Shown one piece after another: positions 31,228-41,617 of a DNA stretch of 64,000 bases. Location: positions 1-64,000 of the forward strand of contig NZ_BBIS01000018.1 in the NCBI RefSeq assembly GCF_000730605.1. Direction: 5' to 3'. The notes under the pieces are model-generated. The model saw only the letters and a list, made by a program, of their open reading frames with translations, was not told the DNA's origin and did not search any database. The translations under genes were made by a program, and so were the position numbers. Numbering within the stretch: position 1 is the first letter of the stretch; each line of letters starts with the position of its first letter. The DNA is from Pseudomonas monteilii NBRC 103158 = DSM 14164. GTDB lineage: Bacteria; Pseudomonadota; Gammaproteobacteria; Pseudomonadales; Pseudomonadaceae.

Positions 31228-33186
31228 ATGCGCCTGTTCCTCTGCGAAAAACCCTCCCAGGCAAAAGACATCGCCAAAGTGCTCGGCGCCAACCGTAAGG
31301 GCGACGGCTGCTGGCAAGGCACCGACGTCTGCGTCACCTGGTGCATCGGCCACCTGCTGGAAACCGCCCCGCCCGACAGCTACGACGAACGCTACAAGCG
31401 CTGGAACCTGGCCGACCTGCCGATCATCCCGGACAAGTGGAAGATGCTGGTCAAGCCCAAGACCGCCAGCCAGTTCAAAGCGGTCAAACGCCTGCTTGGC
31501 GAAGCGCGGGAACTGGTGATCGCCACCGACGCCGACCGCGAAGGCGAAATGATCGCCCGCGAACTGGTCGAACATTGCCGCTATCGCGGCCCGGTGCAAC
31601 GCCTGTGGCTGTCGGCACTGGACGACGCGTCCATCCGCAAGGCCTTGGCCCGCCTGCTGCCCGGCCACGAAACCTTCAACCTGTACCACTCGGCGCTGGG
31701 CCGCTCGCGCGCCGACTGGCTGATTGGCATGAACATGAGCCGGCTGTTCACCCTGCTAGGCCGCCAATCCGGCTACCAGGGCGTGTTGCCGGTGGGTCGG
31801 GTGCAAACGCCCACCTTGCGCCTGGTGGTCGACCGCGACCGCAGCATCGCCGACTTCGTGCCCGTGCCGTTCTGGGCCATCGATGTGCAACTGGAACACG
31901 CCGGCCAACACTTCAATGCCCAATGGCGCGCCCCCGAGGACGCCTGCGACGACCAAGGCCGCTGCCTGAAGCAAGCCTTGGCACAACAAGCGGCCACCGA
32001 CATCGGTAACGCCGGCACGGCCCGCGCCGTCAAGGTTGCCACCGAGCGCGTGCGTGAAGCCGCACCACTCCCCTTCGACCTCGGCACCCTGCAGGAGCTG
32101 TGCTCGAAAAAGTTCGGCCTCGGCGCCCAGGAAACCCTCGACATCGCCCAGGCCCTGTACGAAACCCACAAGCTGATCACCTACCCGCGCAGCGACTGCG
32201 GCTACCTGCCGCAAAGCCAGCACGCCGAAGCGCCGGCCATCCTCGCTGCCTTGCAACGGGCCGATGCCAGCCTGGCGCCTTTACAGCCCTACCTGGAGCC
32301 GCAGCGCCGCTCGCGGGCATGGAACGACGCCAAGGTCAGCGCCCACCACGGCATCATCCCCACCGCCGCCGCCAGCGACCCGTCGCGCCTGCCGGCCAAG
32401 CACAAGGCGGTGTATACCCTGATCCGCGCCCGCTACCTGGCACAGTTCCTGCCCAACCATGAGTATGACCGCACCCAGGCCGACTTCGACTGTGCCGGCC
32501 ATGCCCTGCGCGCGGTGGGCAAGCAGATTGTCGAGCCGGGTTGGCGCCGCGCCCTGCCCGAGGCGTTGACCCCGGCCAAGGGCCGCGAAGCGCCACCCGC
32601 CCAAGTACTGCCAGCACTGCGCGAAGGCCAGGATTGCAATGTACAAGGCCTGCAACTGAAAGACCTGTGGACCCAGCCGCCCAAGCCGTTCACAGAAGGC
32701 GACCTGATCAAGGCGATGAAGAACGTGGCCAAGCTGGTGGATGATCCGCGCCTGAAGCAGAAGCTCAAGGAAACCACCGGCATCGGCACCGAGGCCACCC
32801 GCGCCAGTATCATCCAGGGCCTGCTTGACCGAGGCTACCTGGTGAAGAATGGCAAGGCACTGGCCGCAACGCCTGCGGCCTTCAGCCTGATCGATGCCGT
32901 GCCCCGCGCCATCGCCGACCCTGGTACCACGGCGATCTGGGAGCAGGCGCTGGACATGGTGCAGAGTGGTGAGATGAGCCTGGAAGAGTTCGTCGCCCGG
33001 CAGTCGGCGTGGATGGGCAAGCTGGTCGAGCGGTGCAGCGGCATGCGCATGACCATCAGCGGGCCGGCTGCCGGTGCGGCGCCGCCTTGGAAGAAGAAGC
33101 GGCGCGGTGGCGGGAAAAGCAAAACGGCTGGCAGCAAGTCGGCCGCCAGCAAGCCGCGTCAGCCTCGGAGAAAAGCGACAACCTGA
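31228..33186 (+). CDS. topB: DNA topoisomerase III
   Basis: TopB is a type IA topoisomerase that decatenates DNA with RecQ-like helicases. The 652-residue protein begins with the Toprim domain (MRLFLCEKPSQAKDIAKVL and TDADREGEMIARE at 100-112). It has the catalytic Tyr319 in HKLITYPRSDCGYL and the family loop near VLPVGRVQTPTLRLVVDRD. The C-terminus is a lysine/arginine/serine-rich tail of about 40 residues and has no zinc fingers. The in-frame ATG at 31228 gives the canonical N-terminus; 21 codons upstream do not fit. Confidence 0.95.
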   Translation: MRLFLCEKPSQAKDIAKVLGANRKGDGCWQGTDVCVTWCIGHLLETAPPDSYDERYKRWNLADLPIIPDKWKMLVKPKTASQFKAVKRLLGEARELVIATDADREGEMIARELVEHCRYRGPVQRLWLSALDDASIRKALARLLPGHETFNLYHSALGRSRADWLIGMNMSRLFTLLGRQSGYQGVLPVGRVQTPTLRLVVDRDRSIADFVPVPFWAIDVQLEHAGQHFNAQWRAPEDACDDQGRCLKQALAQQAATDIGNAGTARAVKVATERVREAAPLPFDLGTLQELCSKKFGLGAQETLDIAQALYETHKLITYPRSDCGYLPQSQHAEAPAILAALQRADASLAPLQPYLEPQRRSRAWNDAKVSAHHGIIPTAAASDPSRLPAKHKAVYTLIRARYLAQFLPNHEYDRTQADFDCAGHALRAVGKQIVEPGWRRALPEALTPAKGREAPPAQVLPALREGQDCNVQGLQLKDLWTQPPKPFTEGDLIKAMKNVAKLVDDPRLKQKLKETTGIGTEATRASIIQGLLDRGYLVKNGKALAATPAAFSLIDAVPRAIADPGTTAIWEQALDMVQSGEMSLEEFVARQSAWMGKLVERCSGMRMTISGPAAGAAPPWKKKRRGGGKSKTAGSKSAASKPRQPRRKATT

Positions 33187-33245
33187 GGTTTATGCCATTT
33201 CAGGACTGGCCGCTTCGCGGGTAAACCACAAACTGGACTGACAGA

Positions 33246-33305
33246 TTGGCACCATGAATTTTACCTGCTAAGTTTTCATGAAAATAATCACAATAATTTT
33301 CATGA
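33246..33305 (+). promoter_or_regulatory. Candidate promoter and operator of the PuuB-like oxidase gene
   Basis: TTGGCA (33246) and TAAGTT (33269) lie 17 bases apart. Overlapping the likely start site is the perfect 12-base palindrome TTTTCATGAAAA (33273-33284). Half of it (TTTTCATGA) recurs at 33297-33305 right before the gene. This AT-rich block stands out from its GC-rich surroundings and looks like a repressor or activator site. Confidence 0.45.
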
Positions 33306-33314
33306 GGTCTATGC

Positions 33315-34604
33315 ATGTTCAAGCAGTCCGCCCAGCACGTCGCCAGCTACTACGCCCAGACCTACCCCGCCAGTATCCCCCTGCGCCCGACCCTGCAAGG
33401 CCCTCACGACACCGATGTGCTGATCATCGGCGCCGGTTTCAGCGGCCTGCATACCGCCCTGCGCCTGACCCAGGCCGGCAAGCGCGTCACGCTGTTGGAA
33501 GCCAGCCGCGTGGCCTGGGCCGCCTCCGGGCGCAACGGCGGCCAGGCGCTGCTGGGCTGGTCGTGCGACATGCCGCCGCTGGAGAAGGCCTTGGGCACCG
33601 AACGCACCCAACGGCTGTGGGCCAGCATGTGCTGGGCCGCTGACGAAATGCGCGACCTCCCCCAGCGCCACGGCTTCGATATCGATTACCGGCTGGGCAG
33701 CCTATGGACCGCCGTGCTACCGCGCCGGGTGAAACTGCTTGAAGAAGCCCTACACGAGGCTCAACACAAATGGGGTTACGACGCCCTGCGCCTGATCGGC
33801 CGAGAAGAGCTGCCGCAATGGATCGACAGCCCGCGCTATCAGGCCGCGCTGTACGACGCCAAAGGTGCCCACCTCAACCCGCTGAAGCTGGCTCAGGGCC
33901 TGGCCAGCACCATCGAAGCCGCTGGCGGCCATATCTACGAACAAAGCCAGGTACTCAGCTACCAGCAGGCCGGCGATGGCTACATTGCTCGAACCGACAA
34001 AGGCGAAGTGCGCTGCAACGTGTTGGTGCTGGCCTGCAACGCCTACATCGACCGCCTCGACCGCGGCCTGTCGCGCCGCCTGTTACCTGTCGGTTCCTAC
34101 CAGGTGGCCACCCCACCACTGGACCCCGGCTTCGCTCGTTCGCTGCTACCGCGCAACAGCTGCGTGATCGACAACCAGTTCGTACCCGACTACTTCCGCC
34201 TTACGCCGGACCACCGCCTGCTGTTTGGTGGCGGCTGCACCTACCTGGGCGGCATTCCCAAGGACGTCGCCAGCGCCACCCGGCCCTACCTGGAGCGCGT
34301 CTTCCCGCAACTGGCCGGGGTGGCCATCGACTATGCCTGGGGCGGCCATATCGACTGCAGCATCCAGCGTACCCCAGACGTCGGCCACGAGGGCCAACGC
34401 TACTGGCTGCAGGGTTTCTCCGGCCACGGCGTACTGCCAACCCTGGCGGCAGCGCGGGCGGTCAGTGATGCCATTCTCGGCAACGAGGACCTGCTGGCGC
34501 TGTACCAAGGCATCGACAACGGTAGCTTTCCAGGCGGCGACCTGCTGGCCGCACCGCTGGAAGCTGCCGCCAAGGCCTGGTACCGGTTGCGCGACCGCGC
34601 GTGA
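33315..34604 (+). CDS. FAD-dependent oxidoreductase of the DAO family, PuuB-like
   Basis: The 429-residue flavoprotein has the N-terminal FAD motif DVLIIGAGFSGLHTALRL followed by VTLLEASRVAWAASGRNGGQ, the layout of gamma-glutamylputrescine oxidase (PuuB/OrdL) and related amine oxidases. HLNPLKLAQGLASTIEAAGG and the C-terminal QGFSGHGVLPTLAAARAV, which close the FAD site, are present. The exact amine is not clear, since no puuA or puuD is next to it. It probably has its own promoter with an operator-like palindrome. Its downstream neighbour, an esterase, is 80 bases on and may be separate. Confidence 0.85.
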   Translation: MFKQSAQHVASYYAQTYPASIPLRPTLQGPHDTDVLIIGAGFSGLHTALRLTQAGKRVTLLEASRVAWAASGRNGGQALLGWSCDMPPLEKALGTERTQRLWASMCWAADEMRDLPQRHGFDIDYRLGSLWTAVLPRRVKLLEEALHEAQHKWGYDALRLIGREELPQWIDSPRYQAALYDAKGAHLNPLKLAQGLASTIEAAGGHIYEQSQVLSYQQAGDGYIARTDKGEVRCNVLVLACNAYIDRLDRGLSRRLLPVGSYQVATPPLDPGFARSLLPRNSCVIDNQFVPDYFRLTPDHRLLFGGGCTYLGGIPKDVASATRPYLERVFPQLAGVAIDYAWGGHIDCSIQRTPDVGHEGQRYWLQGFSGHGVLPTLAAARAVSDAILGNEDLLALYQGIDNGSFPGGDLLAAPLEAAAKAWYRLRDRA

Positions 34605-34684
34605 AGACGACTGGCGCTTGCTGCGTCTGAATCCCTCCTATTCTCAATAGCTCCCTTCGGTTCCTACACACAGGAGACACGACC

Positions 34685-35515
34685 ATGAGCTATGTAACCG
34701 CGAAGGACGGGGTGCAGATTTTCTACAAGGATTGGGGCCCACGCGACGCACCGGTGATCCACTTCCACCACGGCTGGCCGCTCAGCGCCGATGACTGGGA
34801 CGCGCAGATGCTGTTCTTCCTCGCCCACGGTTTCCGTGTGGTCGCCCACGACCGCCGTGGCCATGGCCGGTCCAGCCAGGTATGGGATGGCCACGACATG
34901 GACCATTATGCCGACGACGTGGCAGCCGTGGTCACCCACCTTGGTACTCAAGGCGCCGTGCATGTTGGCCACTCGACCGGGGGTGGCGAGGTGGTGCGTT
35001 ACATAGCCCGGCACCCTGAAGACAAGGTGGCGAAGGCAGTGCTGATCGCTGCCGTACCGCCACTGATGGTGCAAACCCCCGGCAACCCCGGCGGCCTGCC
35101 CAAGTCAGTGTTCGACGGCTTCCAGGCCCAGGTGGCCAGCAACCGGGCGCAGTTTTACCAGGATGTGCCGGCCGGGCCGTTCTATGGCTACAACCGCCCC
35201 GGCGTCAAAGCCAGCGAAGGCATCATCGCCAATTGGTGGCGCCAGGGCATGATCGGCAGTGCGAAGGCCCACTACGATGGCATCGTGGCGTTTTCCCAGA
35301 CGGACTTCACAGAGGACCTGAAAAGCATCCAGCAGCCGGTGCTGGTGATGCATGGCGACGACGACCAGATCGTGCCATATGAAAATTCCGGGGTGTTGTC
35401 GGCGAAGCTGCTGCCCAACGGCACGCTGAAGACCTACAAGGGCTACCCGCATGGCATGCCGACTACCCATGCCGATGTGATCAATGCGGATTTGCTGGCG
35501 TTTATTCGCAGCTGA
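34685..35515 (+). CDS. Alpha/beta hydrolase, arylesterase / cofactor-free haloperoxidase type
   Basis: The 276-residue protein matches the non-heme chloroperoxidase/arylesterase branch of alpha/beta hydrolases. The opening is VTAKDGVQIFYKDWG and the oxyanion region is HFHHGWPLSADDWD. The nucleophile Ser97 lies in GHSTGGGEVVRYIARH, the acid in VMHGDDDQIVPYENS, and the His near residue 260 in GMPTTHADVIN. No signal peptide is seen, so it is likely cytoplasmic. ACAGGAGACACGACC upstream holds a strong ribosome site. The natural substrate is unknown. Confidence 0.88.
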   Translation: MSYVTAKDGVQIFYKDWGPRDAPVIHFHHGWPLSADDWDAQMLFFLAHGFRVVAHDRRGHGRSSQVWDGHDMDHYADDVAAVVTHLGTQGAVHVGHSTGGGEVVRYIARHPEDKVAKAVLIAAVPPLMVQTPGNPGGLPKSVFDGFQAQVASNRAQFYQDVPAGPFYGYNRPGVKASEGIIANWWRQGMIGSAKAHYDGIVAFSQTDFTEDLKSIQQPVLVMHGDDDQIVPYENSGVLSAKLLPNGTLKTYKGYPHGMPTTHADVINADLLAFIRS

Positions 35516-35530
35516 CGTGATTTTCTGTAC

Positions 35531-35564
35531 CGGCCCTTTCGCGGGCGAGCCTGCGAAAGGGCTG
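35531..35564. repeat. REP-like palindrome after the esterase gene
   Basis: GCCCTTTCGCGGGC and GCCTGCGAAAGGGC pair with one mismatch around GA. It belongs to the same family as the perfect copy at 51841-51890. Confidence 0.7.
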
Positions 35565-35694
35565 GCGCAGACAAAACTCGGTCAGCGTCCATAAAAACTG
35601 GTGCTGGCAACCCTGGCCCGTGAGGATTACCATCCCGGGCTTTCAGAGCGGCCATTCCCGCTCCGGCCTTCTTCCCTGTACCTGCCAAAAACCC

Positions 35695-36474
35695 ATGCCC
35701 TTCGAACTCACCGTAGAACCCCTCACCCTGCTGATCCTGGCCCTGGTCGCCTTCGTCGCCGGTTTCATCGATGCCATCGCCGGCGGCGGTGGCCTGCTGA
35801 CCACCCCGGCCCTGCTCACCGCCGGCATGCCACCCCACCTGGTACTGGGCACCAACAAGCTCAGTTCCACGTTCGGCTCGGCCACCGCCGGTTTCACCTA
35901 CTACAAGCGCAAACTCTTCCACCCGGCGCAGTGGCGCCCGGCATTGTTCGCCACCCTGACCGGGGCGTTGCTCGGCGCCGTCATCGCCCACTACATGCCC
36001 GCCGAATGGCTGAACAAAATGTTGCCGGTGATCGTCTTCGCCTGTGGCATCTACCTGTTGTTCGGTGGCACGCCCAAAGCACCGCTGGATGCCGATGCGC
36101 CGATCAAGAAAAAGTGGCAAGTACCACAAGGCTTCACCCTGGGCTTCTACGATGGCGTAGCCGGCCCAGGTACCGGGGCGTTCTGGACGGTCAGTACCCT
36201 GCTGCTTTATCCCATCGACCTGGTCCGCGCCAGTGGCGTGGCGCGCAGCATGAACTTCGTCAGCAACATCGCGGCGCTGACGGTGTTCATCATTTCCGGG
36301 CAGGTGGACTACATCGTCGGCCTGTGCATGGGCCTGTCGGTGATGGTCGGTGCCTTCTTCGGCGCACGCACGGCGATCAGCGGCGGCAGCAAGTTCATCC
36401 GCCCGGTGTTCATCACCGTGGTGCTGGCGTTGACCGTGCGCCTAGCGTGGCAGCACTGGTTCGGGCAGGCCTAA
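35695..36474 (+). CDS. TSUP family membrane carrier (TauE/SafE/YfcA type)
   Basis: The 259-residue protein has about eight membrane segments and the two TSUP repeats: [20 protein letters not shown] with [19 protein letters not shown] in the first half, and [20 protein letters not shown] with [14 protein letters not shown] in the second. The family carries sulfite, sulfonates or other organic anions. The start at 35695 removes 25 in-frame codons without membrane character. Its last 33 bases overlap the 3' end of the convergent nudC gene. Substrate unknown. Confidence 0.88.
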   Translation: MPFELTVEPLTLLILALVAFVAGFIDAIAGGGGLLTTPALLTAGMPPHLVLGTNKLSSTFGSATAGFTYYKRKLFHPAQWRPALFATLTGALLGAVIAHYMPAEWLNKMLPVIVFACGIYLLFGGTPKAPLDADAPIKKKWQVPQGFTLGFYDGVAGPGTGAFWTVSTLLLYPIDLVRASGVARSMNFVSNIAALTVFIISGQVDYIVGLCMGLSVMVGAFFGARTAISGGSKFIRPVFITVVLALTVRLAWQHWFGQA

Positions 36475-37272
36475 GCGACGCGCAACGTACAAATCGATCA
36501 GATAACGGGCGATGGAGCGCCCGGCCGGCAGCGGCGGCAGGTCGTGGACGCTGAACCACTTGGCATCCTCGATCTCGTCCGGCTGCATCACAATGTCGCC
36601 CCCGGCATATTCGGCATGGAAGCCGAGCATCATCGAATGCGGGAACGGCCAGCACTGGCTGCCGACGTACTGAATGTTCTGTACCTCCACCGCCACTTCT
36701 TCACGCACTTCGCGTACCAGGCAGTCTTCGGCCGACTCACCCGGCTCTGCAAAACCGGCCAAGGTGCTGTACACCCCGGTGACGAAGCGTGGCGAGCGCG
36801 CCAGCAGGATTTCATCGCCACGGGTCACCAACACGATCATGCTGGGTGAAATACGCGGGTAGCTGCGCAGGTCGCACGGCTGGCAATACATCGCCCGCTC
36901 CCAGCGAATTTGCGTCATGGCCTGACCGCAGCTGCCGCAAAAGCGGTGCTCGCGGGCCCAGGTGCCGATCTGCGCGGCATAACCCAGTACTTTGTAGGTG
37001 TCGAAGTCGCCTTCGAGCATGAATGCCCGCAGGCCACGCCAGTGGCAACCGGGCACGTCGGCGGCGCTGCGCAGCTCCAGCAGGAACACCGGCTGGCCGT
37101 CGAAATGACCGATGCCGTGCTCGCACAGCACGTCGAGGTCCTGGCGCTTGAGCCAGTCGCGGGGGAACAGCGCGCCGTTGTCGTCCACCAAAAACCCTTC
37201 CGGGCTGCGGGCCACGGCCACCCCCCCGGTGATCTGCGGGTCGAGTACTGCGGTAGTCCAGCGTGCTGACAT
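36442..37272 (-). CDS. nudC: NADH pyrophosphatase / NAD-capped RNA hydrolase NudC
   Basis: NudC cleaves NAD(H) and removes NAD caps from RNA 5' ends. The 276-residue protein has the zinc site (CGSCGQ near residue 95 and YCQPC about 16 residues later) and the Nudix box [20 protein letters not shown]. The NudC-specific [14 protein letters not shown] motif follows. Length fits. It starts 36 bases after the crotonase-type gene and converges on the TSUP gene with a 33-base overlap of coding ends. Confidence 0.95.
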   Translation of the reverse strand: MSARWTTAVLDPQITGGVAVARSPEGFLVDDNGALFPRDWLKRQDLDVLCEHGIGHFDGQPVFLLELRSAADVPGCHWRGLRAFMLEGDFDTYKVLGYAAQIGTWAREHRFCGSCGQAMTQIRWERAMYCQPCDLRSYPRISPSMIVLVTRGDEILLARSPRFVTGVYSTLAGFAEPGESAEDCLVREVREEVAVEVQNIQYVGSQCWPFPHSMMLGFHAEYAGGDIVMQPDEIEDAKWFSVHDLPPLPAGRSIARYLIDLYVARRLGLPEPVLPR

Positions 37273-37308
37273 ATCGGGGGTTCCTTTACTGCACGTCCCC
37301 CGGCCCGA

Positions 37309-38121
37309 TCAGTCGGCGAACGTCGGTTTCTGTTTGCTCATGTGTGCCGTCACGGCCACACGCAGGTCTTCGGACTGCAACATCGCGGCGTTCCAGGTGG
37401 CGATGTAGTCCAGGCCATCGTCAATGCGATGGTCACGCATGTAGCTGAGCATTTCCTTGGTGCCGGCCACGGCGATCGGCGATTTTGCGGCAATCTCGCG
37501 GGCGATGGCAAAGACCCCGTCAAGCAATGCGGCCTGATCATCATAGACCCGGTTTACCAAGCCGATGCGCAGGGCTTCGTCCGCCGCAACGTTGCGCCCG
37601 GTGAAGGCCAGCTCACGCATGATGCCGTCACCGATGATACGTGGCAAACGTTGCAGTGTGCCGACATCGGCGGCCATGCCCATGTCGATTTCCTTGATCG
37701 AGAACTGGGCATCGTTGCTGCAGTAGCGCATGTCGCAGGCCGAGATGAGGTCGATGGCACCACCGATGCAGTAGCCGTGCACGGCAGCCAGCACCGGCTT
37801 GCGGCACTTGTCCACGGCAGTGAACGAGGCCTGCAGGCGCTGGATGGTCTTGCGCAGGAAGCGCGCATTGCGGCCCACATCCTTGCCCATCTGCCCGGCC
37901 AGCGACGCCAGCATCATCAGGTCGATACCGGCGGAGAAATGCTTGCCGGCACCGCTGATCACCACCGCGCGCACCGCATCGGTGTCGTCGATCCACTGGA
38001 AGATTTCAATGATCTCCTCCCAGAAGGCGGCGTTCATCGCGTTGACCTTTTCCGGGCGGTTGATCTGAACGTGGGCGATGTTGTCGGTCAGTTCGACCTT
38101 GAATGCGCTGTACTCGGTCAC
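37309..38121 (-). CDS. Crotonase-family protein, probable delta(3,5)-delta(2,4)-dienoyl-CoA isomerase
   Basis: The 270-residue protein is an enoyl-CoA hydratase/isomerase. The oxyanion-hole segments are GAGKHFSAGIDLMML and AAVHGYCIGGAIDLISACD, and FSIKEIDMGMAADVGTLQRL holds Glu and Asp at the places used by dienoyl-CoA isomerases (ECH1 type). This suggests a role in degrading fatty acids with odd-numbered double bonds. I start at GTG 38121, which has AGGAG eight bases upstream and gives the familiar V-T-E-Y-S-A-F-K-V opening. ATGs further up (38151, 38193) lack such sites. It precedes nudC by 36 bases. Confidence 0.87.
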   Translation of the reverse strand: MTEYSAFKVELTDNIAHVQINRPEKVNAMNAAFWEEIIEIFQWIDDTDAVRAVVISGAGKHFSAGIDLMMLASLAGQMGKDVGRNARFLRKTIQRLQASFTAVDKCRKPVLAAVHGYCIGGAIDLISACDMRYCSNDAQFSIKEIDMGMAADVGTLQRLPRIIGDGIMRELAFTGRNVAADEALRIGLVNRVYDDQAALLDGVFAIAREIAAKSPIAVAGTKEMLSYMRDHRIDDGLDYIATWNAAMLQSEDLRVAVTAHMSKQKPTFAD

Positions 38122-38271
38122 GGGCGGCACTCCTGCGGGTGAAGGGTTCATGGCTCGGATGGTAACCCAGCCCGATGACCGCACTTGTGCCAAAAACGGG
38201 ACTGCACGCCTTGCCTAAGACGCGCCGATCCGGCACCGTGCGCCATCGCCGAATTATAAGGATACAAATAC

Positions 38272-39774
38272 ATGTCACGCTCCCCGACCGGCGCCCTCGC
38301 CCACAGTTTTCTGGGCCAGTCGCCGCTTTGGTACAAGGCGGTCATCTGCCTGTTCCTGGTGCTCAACCCACTGCTGTTGGTCACCCTTGGTCCGGTTGCC
38401 GCCGGCTGGGCGCTGGTGCTCGAGTTCATTTTCACCTTGGGCATGGCGCTGAAGTGCTACCCGCTGATGCCCGGTGGCCTGTTGCTGATCGAAGCCCTGT
38501 TGTTGCAGATGACCACGCCACAGGCGCTGTACGAGGAACTGCAGCACAACTTCCCGGTGATTCTGCTGCTGATGTTCATGGTTGCCGGTATCCACTTCAT
38601 GAAGGAACTGCTGCTGTTCCTGTTCTCACGCATCCTGCTGGGCGTTCGCTCGAAAGCGGTCCTGTCGCTGCTGTTCTGCGTGCTGTCGGCATTCCTCTCG
38701 GCGTTTCTCGATGCGCTGACCGTGACGGCGGTGATCATCAGCGCTGCGGTTGGCTTTTACGCCGTTTACCACCGTGTCGCCTCCGGGGCCAACCCGCGTG
38801 AAGACAGCGCGCTCGATAGCGATCAGCAAGTGGCACAATTGCACCGCGAAGACCTCGACCAGTTCCGCGCCTTCCTGCGTAGCCTGCTGATGCACGGCGC
38901 GGTGGGTACTGCCCTGGGCGGTGTTTGCACGCTGGTGGGCGAGCCGCAGAACCTGCTGATCGGCCATGAAATGGGCTGGCACTTCGCCGATTTCTTCTTC
39001 AAGGTGGCGCCCGTGTCGCTGCCGGTACTGGGTGCCGGCCTGCTCACTTGCGTGCTGCTGGAGAAGCTTCGCCTGTTCGGCTACGGCACGCTGATGCCTG
39101 AACCCGTGCGTCAGGTGCTGGCCACCTATGCGGCCGAAGACGACGCGGCGCGCACCCAGGCCCAGCGCCTGGCGCTGTGGGTGCAAGGGTTGGCTGCGCT
39201 GATCCTGATCGTATGCCTGGGGCTGCACGTGGCCGAAGTTGGTCTGATCGGCCTGATGGTGATTGTGCTGATCACGGCCTTTACCGGCATCACCGATGAG
39301 CACCGCCTGGGCCGTGCCTTCCAGGACGCCATGCCGTTCACGTCCTTGCTGGTGGTATTCTTCGCCGTGGTGGCAGTGATTCATCAGCAGCAACTGTTCA
39401 GTCCCTTGATTAGCTGGGTGCTGACGCTGCCTGCCGAGCAACAGCCAGGTATGCTGTACCTGGCCAACGGCCTGCTGTCGGCAATCAGCGACAACGTGTT
39501 CGTTGCCACCATCTACATCACCGAAGTGAAGCAGGCGTTTCTCAATGGCGGCATGAGCCGCGAGCATTTCGAGACGCTGGCGGTGGCGATCAATACCGGT
39601 ACCAACCTGCCCAGCGTGGCGACACCGAATGGCCAGGCTGCGTTCCTCTTCCTGCTGACCTCGGCGATTGCGCCGTTGATACGGCTGTCGTATGGGAGGA
39701 TGGTGTGGATGGCTTTGCCTTACACAGTGGTCATGGGTGGGCTGGGGTGGTGGGCGGTGACCTACTGGTTGTAA
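38272..39774 (+). CDS. nhaB: Na+/H+ antiporter NhaB
   Basis: NhaB exchanges sodium for protons and aids pH and salt balance. The 500-residue protein has around 12 membrane segments and family blocks: [51 protein letters not shown] and [21 protein letters not shown] polar loop of about 60 residues lies near residue 180. It is a single gene, and a ribosome site AAGGA is eleven bases before the ATG. Confidence 0.96.
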   Translation: MSRSPTGALAHSFLGQSPLWYKAVICLFLVLNPLLLVTLGPVAAGWALVLEFIFTLGMALKCYPLMPGGLLLIEALLLQMTTPQALYEELQHNFPVILLLMFMVAGIHFMKELLLFLFSRILLGVRSKAVLSLLFCVLSAFLSAFLDALTVTAVIISAAVGFYAVYHRVASGANPREDSALDSDQQVAQLHREDLDQFRAFLRSLLMHGAVGTALGGVCTLVGEPQNLLIGHEMGWHFADFFFKVAPVSLPVLGAGLLTCVLLEKLRLFGYGTLMPEPVRQVLATYAAEDDAARTQAQRLALWVQGLAALILIVCLGLHVAEVGLIGLMVIVLITAFTGITDEHRLGRAFQDAMPFTSLLVVFFAVVAVIHQQQLFSPLISWVLTLPAEQQPGMLYLANGLLSAISDNVFVATIYITEVKQAFLNGGMSREHFETLAVAINTGTNLPSVATPNGQAAFLFLLTSAIAPLIRLSYGRMVWMALPYTVVMGGLGWWAVTYWL

Positions 39775-39883
39775 TCGTTCGACGGGGACTTATGTACACC
39801 CTCCGCCACAATCCCGTACAACTTTTGCCCCGCGCCCGCATCGAAGCACAGGTAAGCCCCCATCCGTTCCAAGGAGTTTCGCC

Positions 39884-40429
39884 ATGGCACTACGCACCCC
39901 ATTGCTGCTGTCCTGCATCACCCTGGCCCTGCTCGGTTGCGCCGGTAACGATCACCCGGCGCCGCCGCGTACCCAGCAGGTCGACCTGCAACGCTACCAG
40001 GGCACCTGGTACGAACTGGCGCGGCTCCCGATGTTCTTCCAGCGCAACTGCGTGCAGTCCGAGGCGCACTATGGGCTGCGTGCCGATGGCCGCATCGACG
40101 TGACCAACCGTTGCCAGGAAAAGGACGGCCAGTGGAATGAAGCCAAAGGTGTCGCCGAGGCCCAGCAACCGGGCAGCACCGACAAGCTGTGGGTACGCTT
40201 CGACAACTGGTTCAGCCGGCTGGCCCCGGGCCTGACCAAGGGCGAATACTGGGTGCTGTACCACGACAAGGACTACCGCGTGGCGTTGGTCGGCCACCCC
40301 AACCGTGAGTACCTGTGGCTGCTGTCGCGCACGCCGGCGGTCACCGACCAGCAACGCGAGCAACTGCTGAGCATCGCGCGGGAGCAAGGCTATGACACCA
40401 GCAAGCTCATCTGGCGGCAGGCAGACTAG
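39884..40429 (+). CDS. blc: Outer-membrane lipocalin lipoprotein (Blc type)
   Basis: The 181-residue protein has a lipoprotein signal with lipobox LALLGC (Cys19). Ala at +2 points to outer-membrane sorting by the Lol system (lolA is in this window). The lipocalin core is clear: [19 protein letters not shown] with the G-x-W motif, [19 protein letters not shown] and YLWLLSRTP. Blc proteins bind fatty acids or lysophospholipids in stress. AAGGAG lies seven bases before the ATG. Confidence 0.9.
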   Translation: MALRTPLLLSCITLALLGCAGNDHPAPPRTQQVDLQRYQGTWYELARLPMFFQRNCVQSEAHYGLRADGRIDVTNRCQEKDGQWNEAKGVAEAQQPGSTDKLWVRFDNWFSRLAPGLTKGEYWVLYHDKDYRVALVGHPNREYLWLLSRTPAVTDQQREQLLSIAREQGYDTSKLIWRQAD

Positions 40430-40536
40430 CTCACCATCGACGGCCTGCGGCAATCCGGTTAAGGTGTGCGCCCTTTATCGACTCGAAGGATGCGCGCTTC
40501 GATGACGCCAGCCTGTACGAGCAAGGAGCCCTGAGC

Positions 40537-41496
40537 ATGGACCTGCTGTTCCTGGGCACCTCTGCCGGGGTGCCGACCAAGGCGCGCAACGTCACCGCCA
40601 CTGCCGTGATCGAAGCCAGTGGCAGCCACTGGTACCTGGTCGACTGTGGCGAAGGCACCCAGCATCAACTGCTGCACACGCCACTGTCGATCCGTGACTT
40701 GCGTGCCATTTTCATCACCCATGTGCACGGCGACCATTGCTTTGGCCTGCCAGGCTTGCTGGCCAGTGCCGGGATGAGCGGGCGCACCCGGCCGCTGGAG
40801 CTGATTTTGCCCGCCGCACTGCATGACTGGGTACGTCAGGGCCTGTTGGCCAGCGACACCTTCCTGCCCTTCGAACTGCGCCTGCTGGCCGTGGAGGACG
40901 TAGCCGAATGGCGCAGCGAGACCCTGCAAGTGACCACCGTGCAGTTGTCACACCGGGTACCGAGCGTCGCTTTCGTGTTCACCGAACTCAACCCCGAGCC
41001 GCGCCTGGACATCCAACGCCTGGAAGCCGAAGGCATTCCACGCGGTCCACTGTGGGGCGAGCTGGCCAAAGGCCTGAAGACGCAGCATGGCGGGCAGTGG
41101 CTCGACGGTAACGACTACTTGCGCCCTTCGCGCCCGCCGCGCCGGGTGATCGTGTGCGGGGACAACGACAACCCCGAATTGCTGGCCGATGCCGCCAAAG
41201 GCGCGGATGTGCTGGTGCACGAAGCCACGTTCACCCAGGCAGTGGTCGAGCGCACCGGGGTTACCTTCGGCCACAGCACCGCAGCAGCGGTAGCGCGCTT
41301 TGCCGAAGCGGCAGGCGTGCGCAACCTGGTGCTGACGCACTTCAGCGCCCGCTACCAGAGCGCTCCCAGACGCAGCCCGAATATCGATAACGTGCGTGAC
41401 GAAGCCCTCGCCCACTACCACGGGCAACTGACCCTGGCGCAGGACCTGCAGCGCTATCACATAGGCCGCGATGGCTGTCTTGTAGCTGTTGGGTGA
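40537..41496 (+). CDS. rnz: Ribonuclease Z
   Basis: This metallo-beta-lactamase-fold nuclease trims tRNA 3' ends; in bacteria whose tRNAs encode CCA (as the tRNA-Ser here does) its role is partly redundant. The 319-residue protein has [14 protein letters not shown], the metal motif [13 protein letters not shown] (His62, His64, Asp66, His67), VHEATFT and [12 protein letters not shown] with the later His residues, and the end [14 protein letters not shown] is nine bases before the ATG. It is a single gene downstream of blc. Confidence 0.93.
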   Translation: MDLLFLGTSAGVPTKARNVTATAVIEASGSHWYLVDCGEGTQHQLLHTPLSIRDLRAIFITHVHGDHCFGLPGLLASAGMSGRTRPLELILPAALHDWVRQGLLASDTFLPFELRLLAVEDVAEWRSETLQVTTVQLSHRVPSVAFVFTELNPEPRLDIQRLEAEGIPRGPLWGELAKGLKTQHGGQWLDGNDYLRPSRPPRRVIVCGDNDNPELLADAAKGADVLVHEATFTQAVVERTGVTFGHSTAAAVARFAEAAGVRNLVLTHFSARYQSAPRRSPNIDNVRDEALAHYHGQLTLAQDLQRYHIGRDGCLVAVG

Positions 41497-41563
41497 TTTA
41501 TGCCAAGGGATAGGCCTGGTGCTGACTGGTGCCAGCCTTGAATTTTGAGGTGGCGCGTAAACC

Positions 41564-41585
41564 GAGCGCCGCGCGGCCGGCGCTC
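41564..41585. terminator. GC-rich hairpin between rnz and the carbamoylase gene
   Basis: GAGCGCCG and CGGCGCTC pair around CGCGGC in the gap between the convergent genes. TTTTGAG before it and CTCAAA after it can extend the stem partly, and GTGGCG/CGCCAC offers a competing pair. No T run. Confidence 0.4.
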
Positions 41586-41617
41586 GATCTCAAAGACGCC
41601 ACATAACCCACGCCAGG

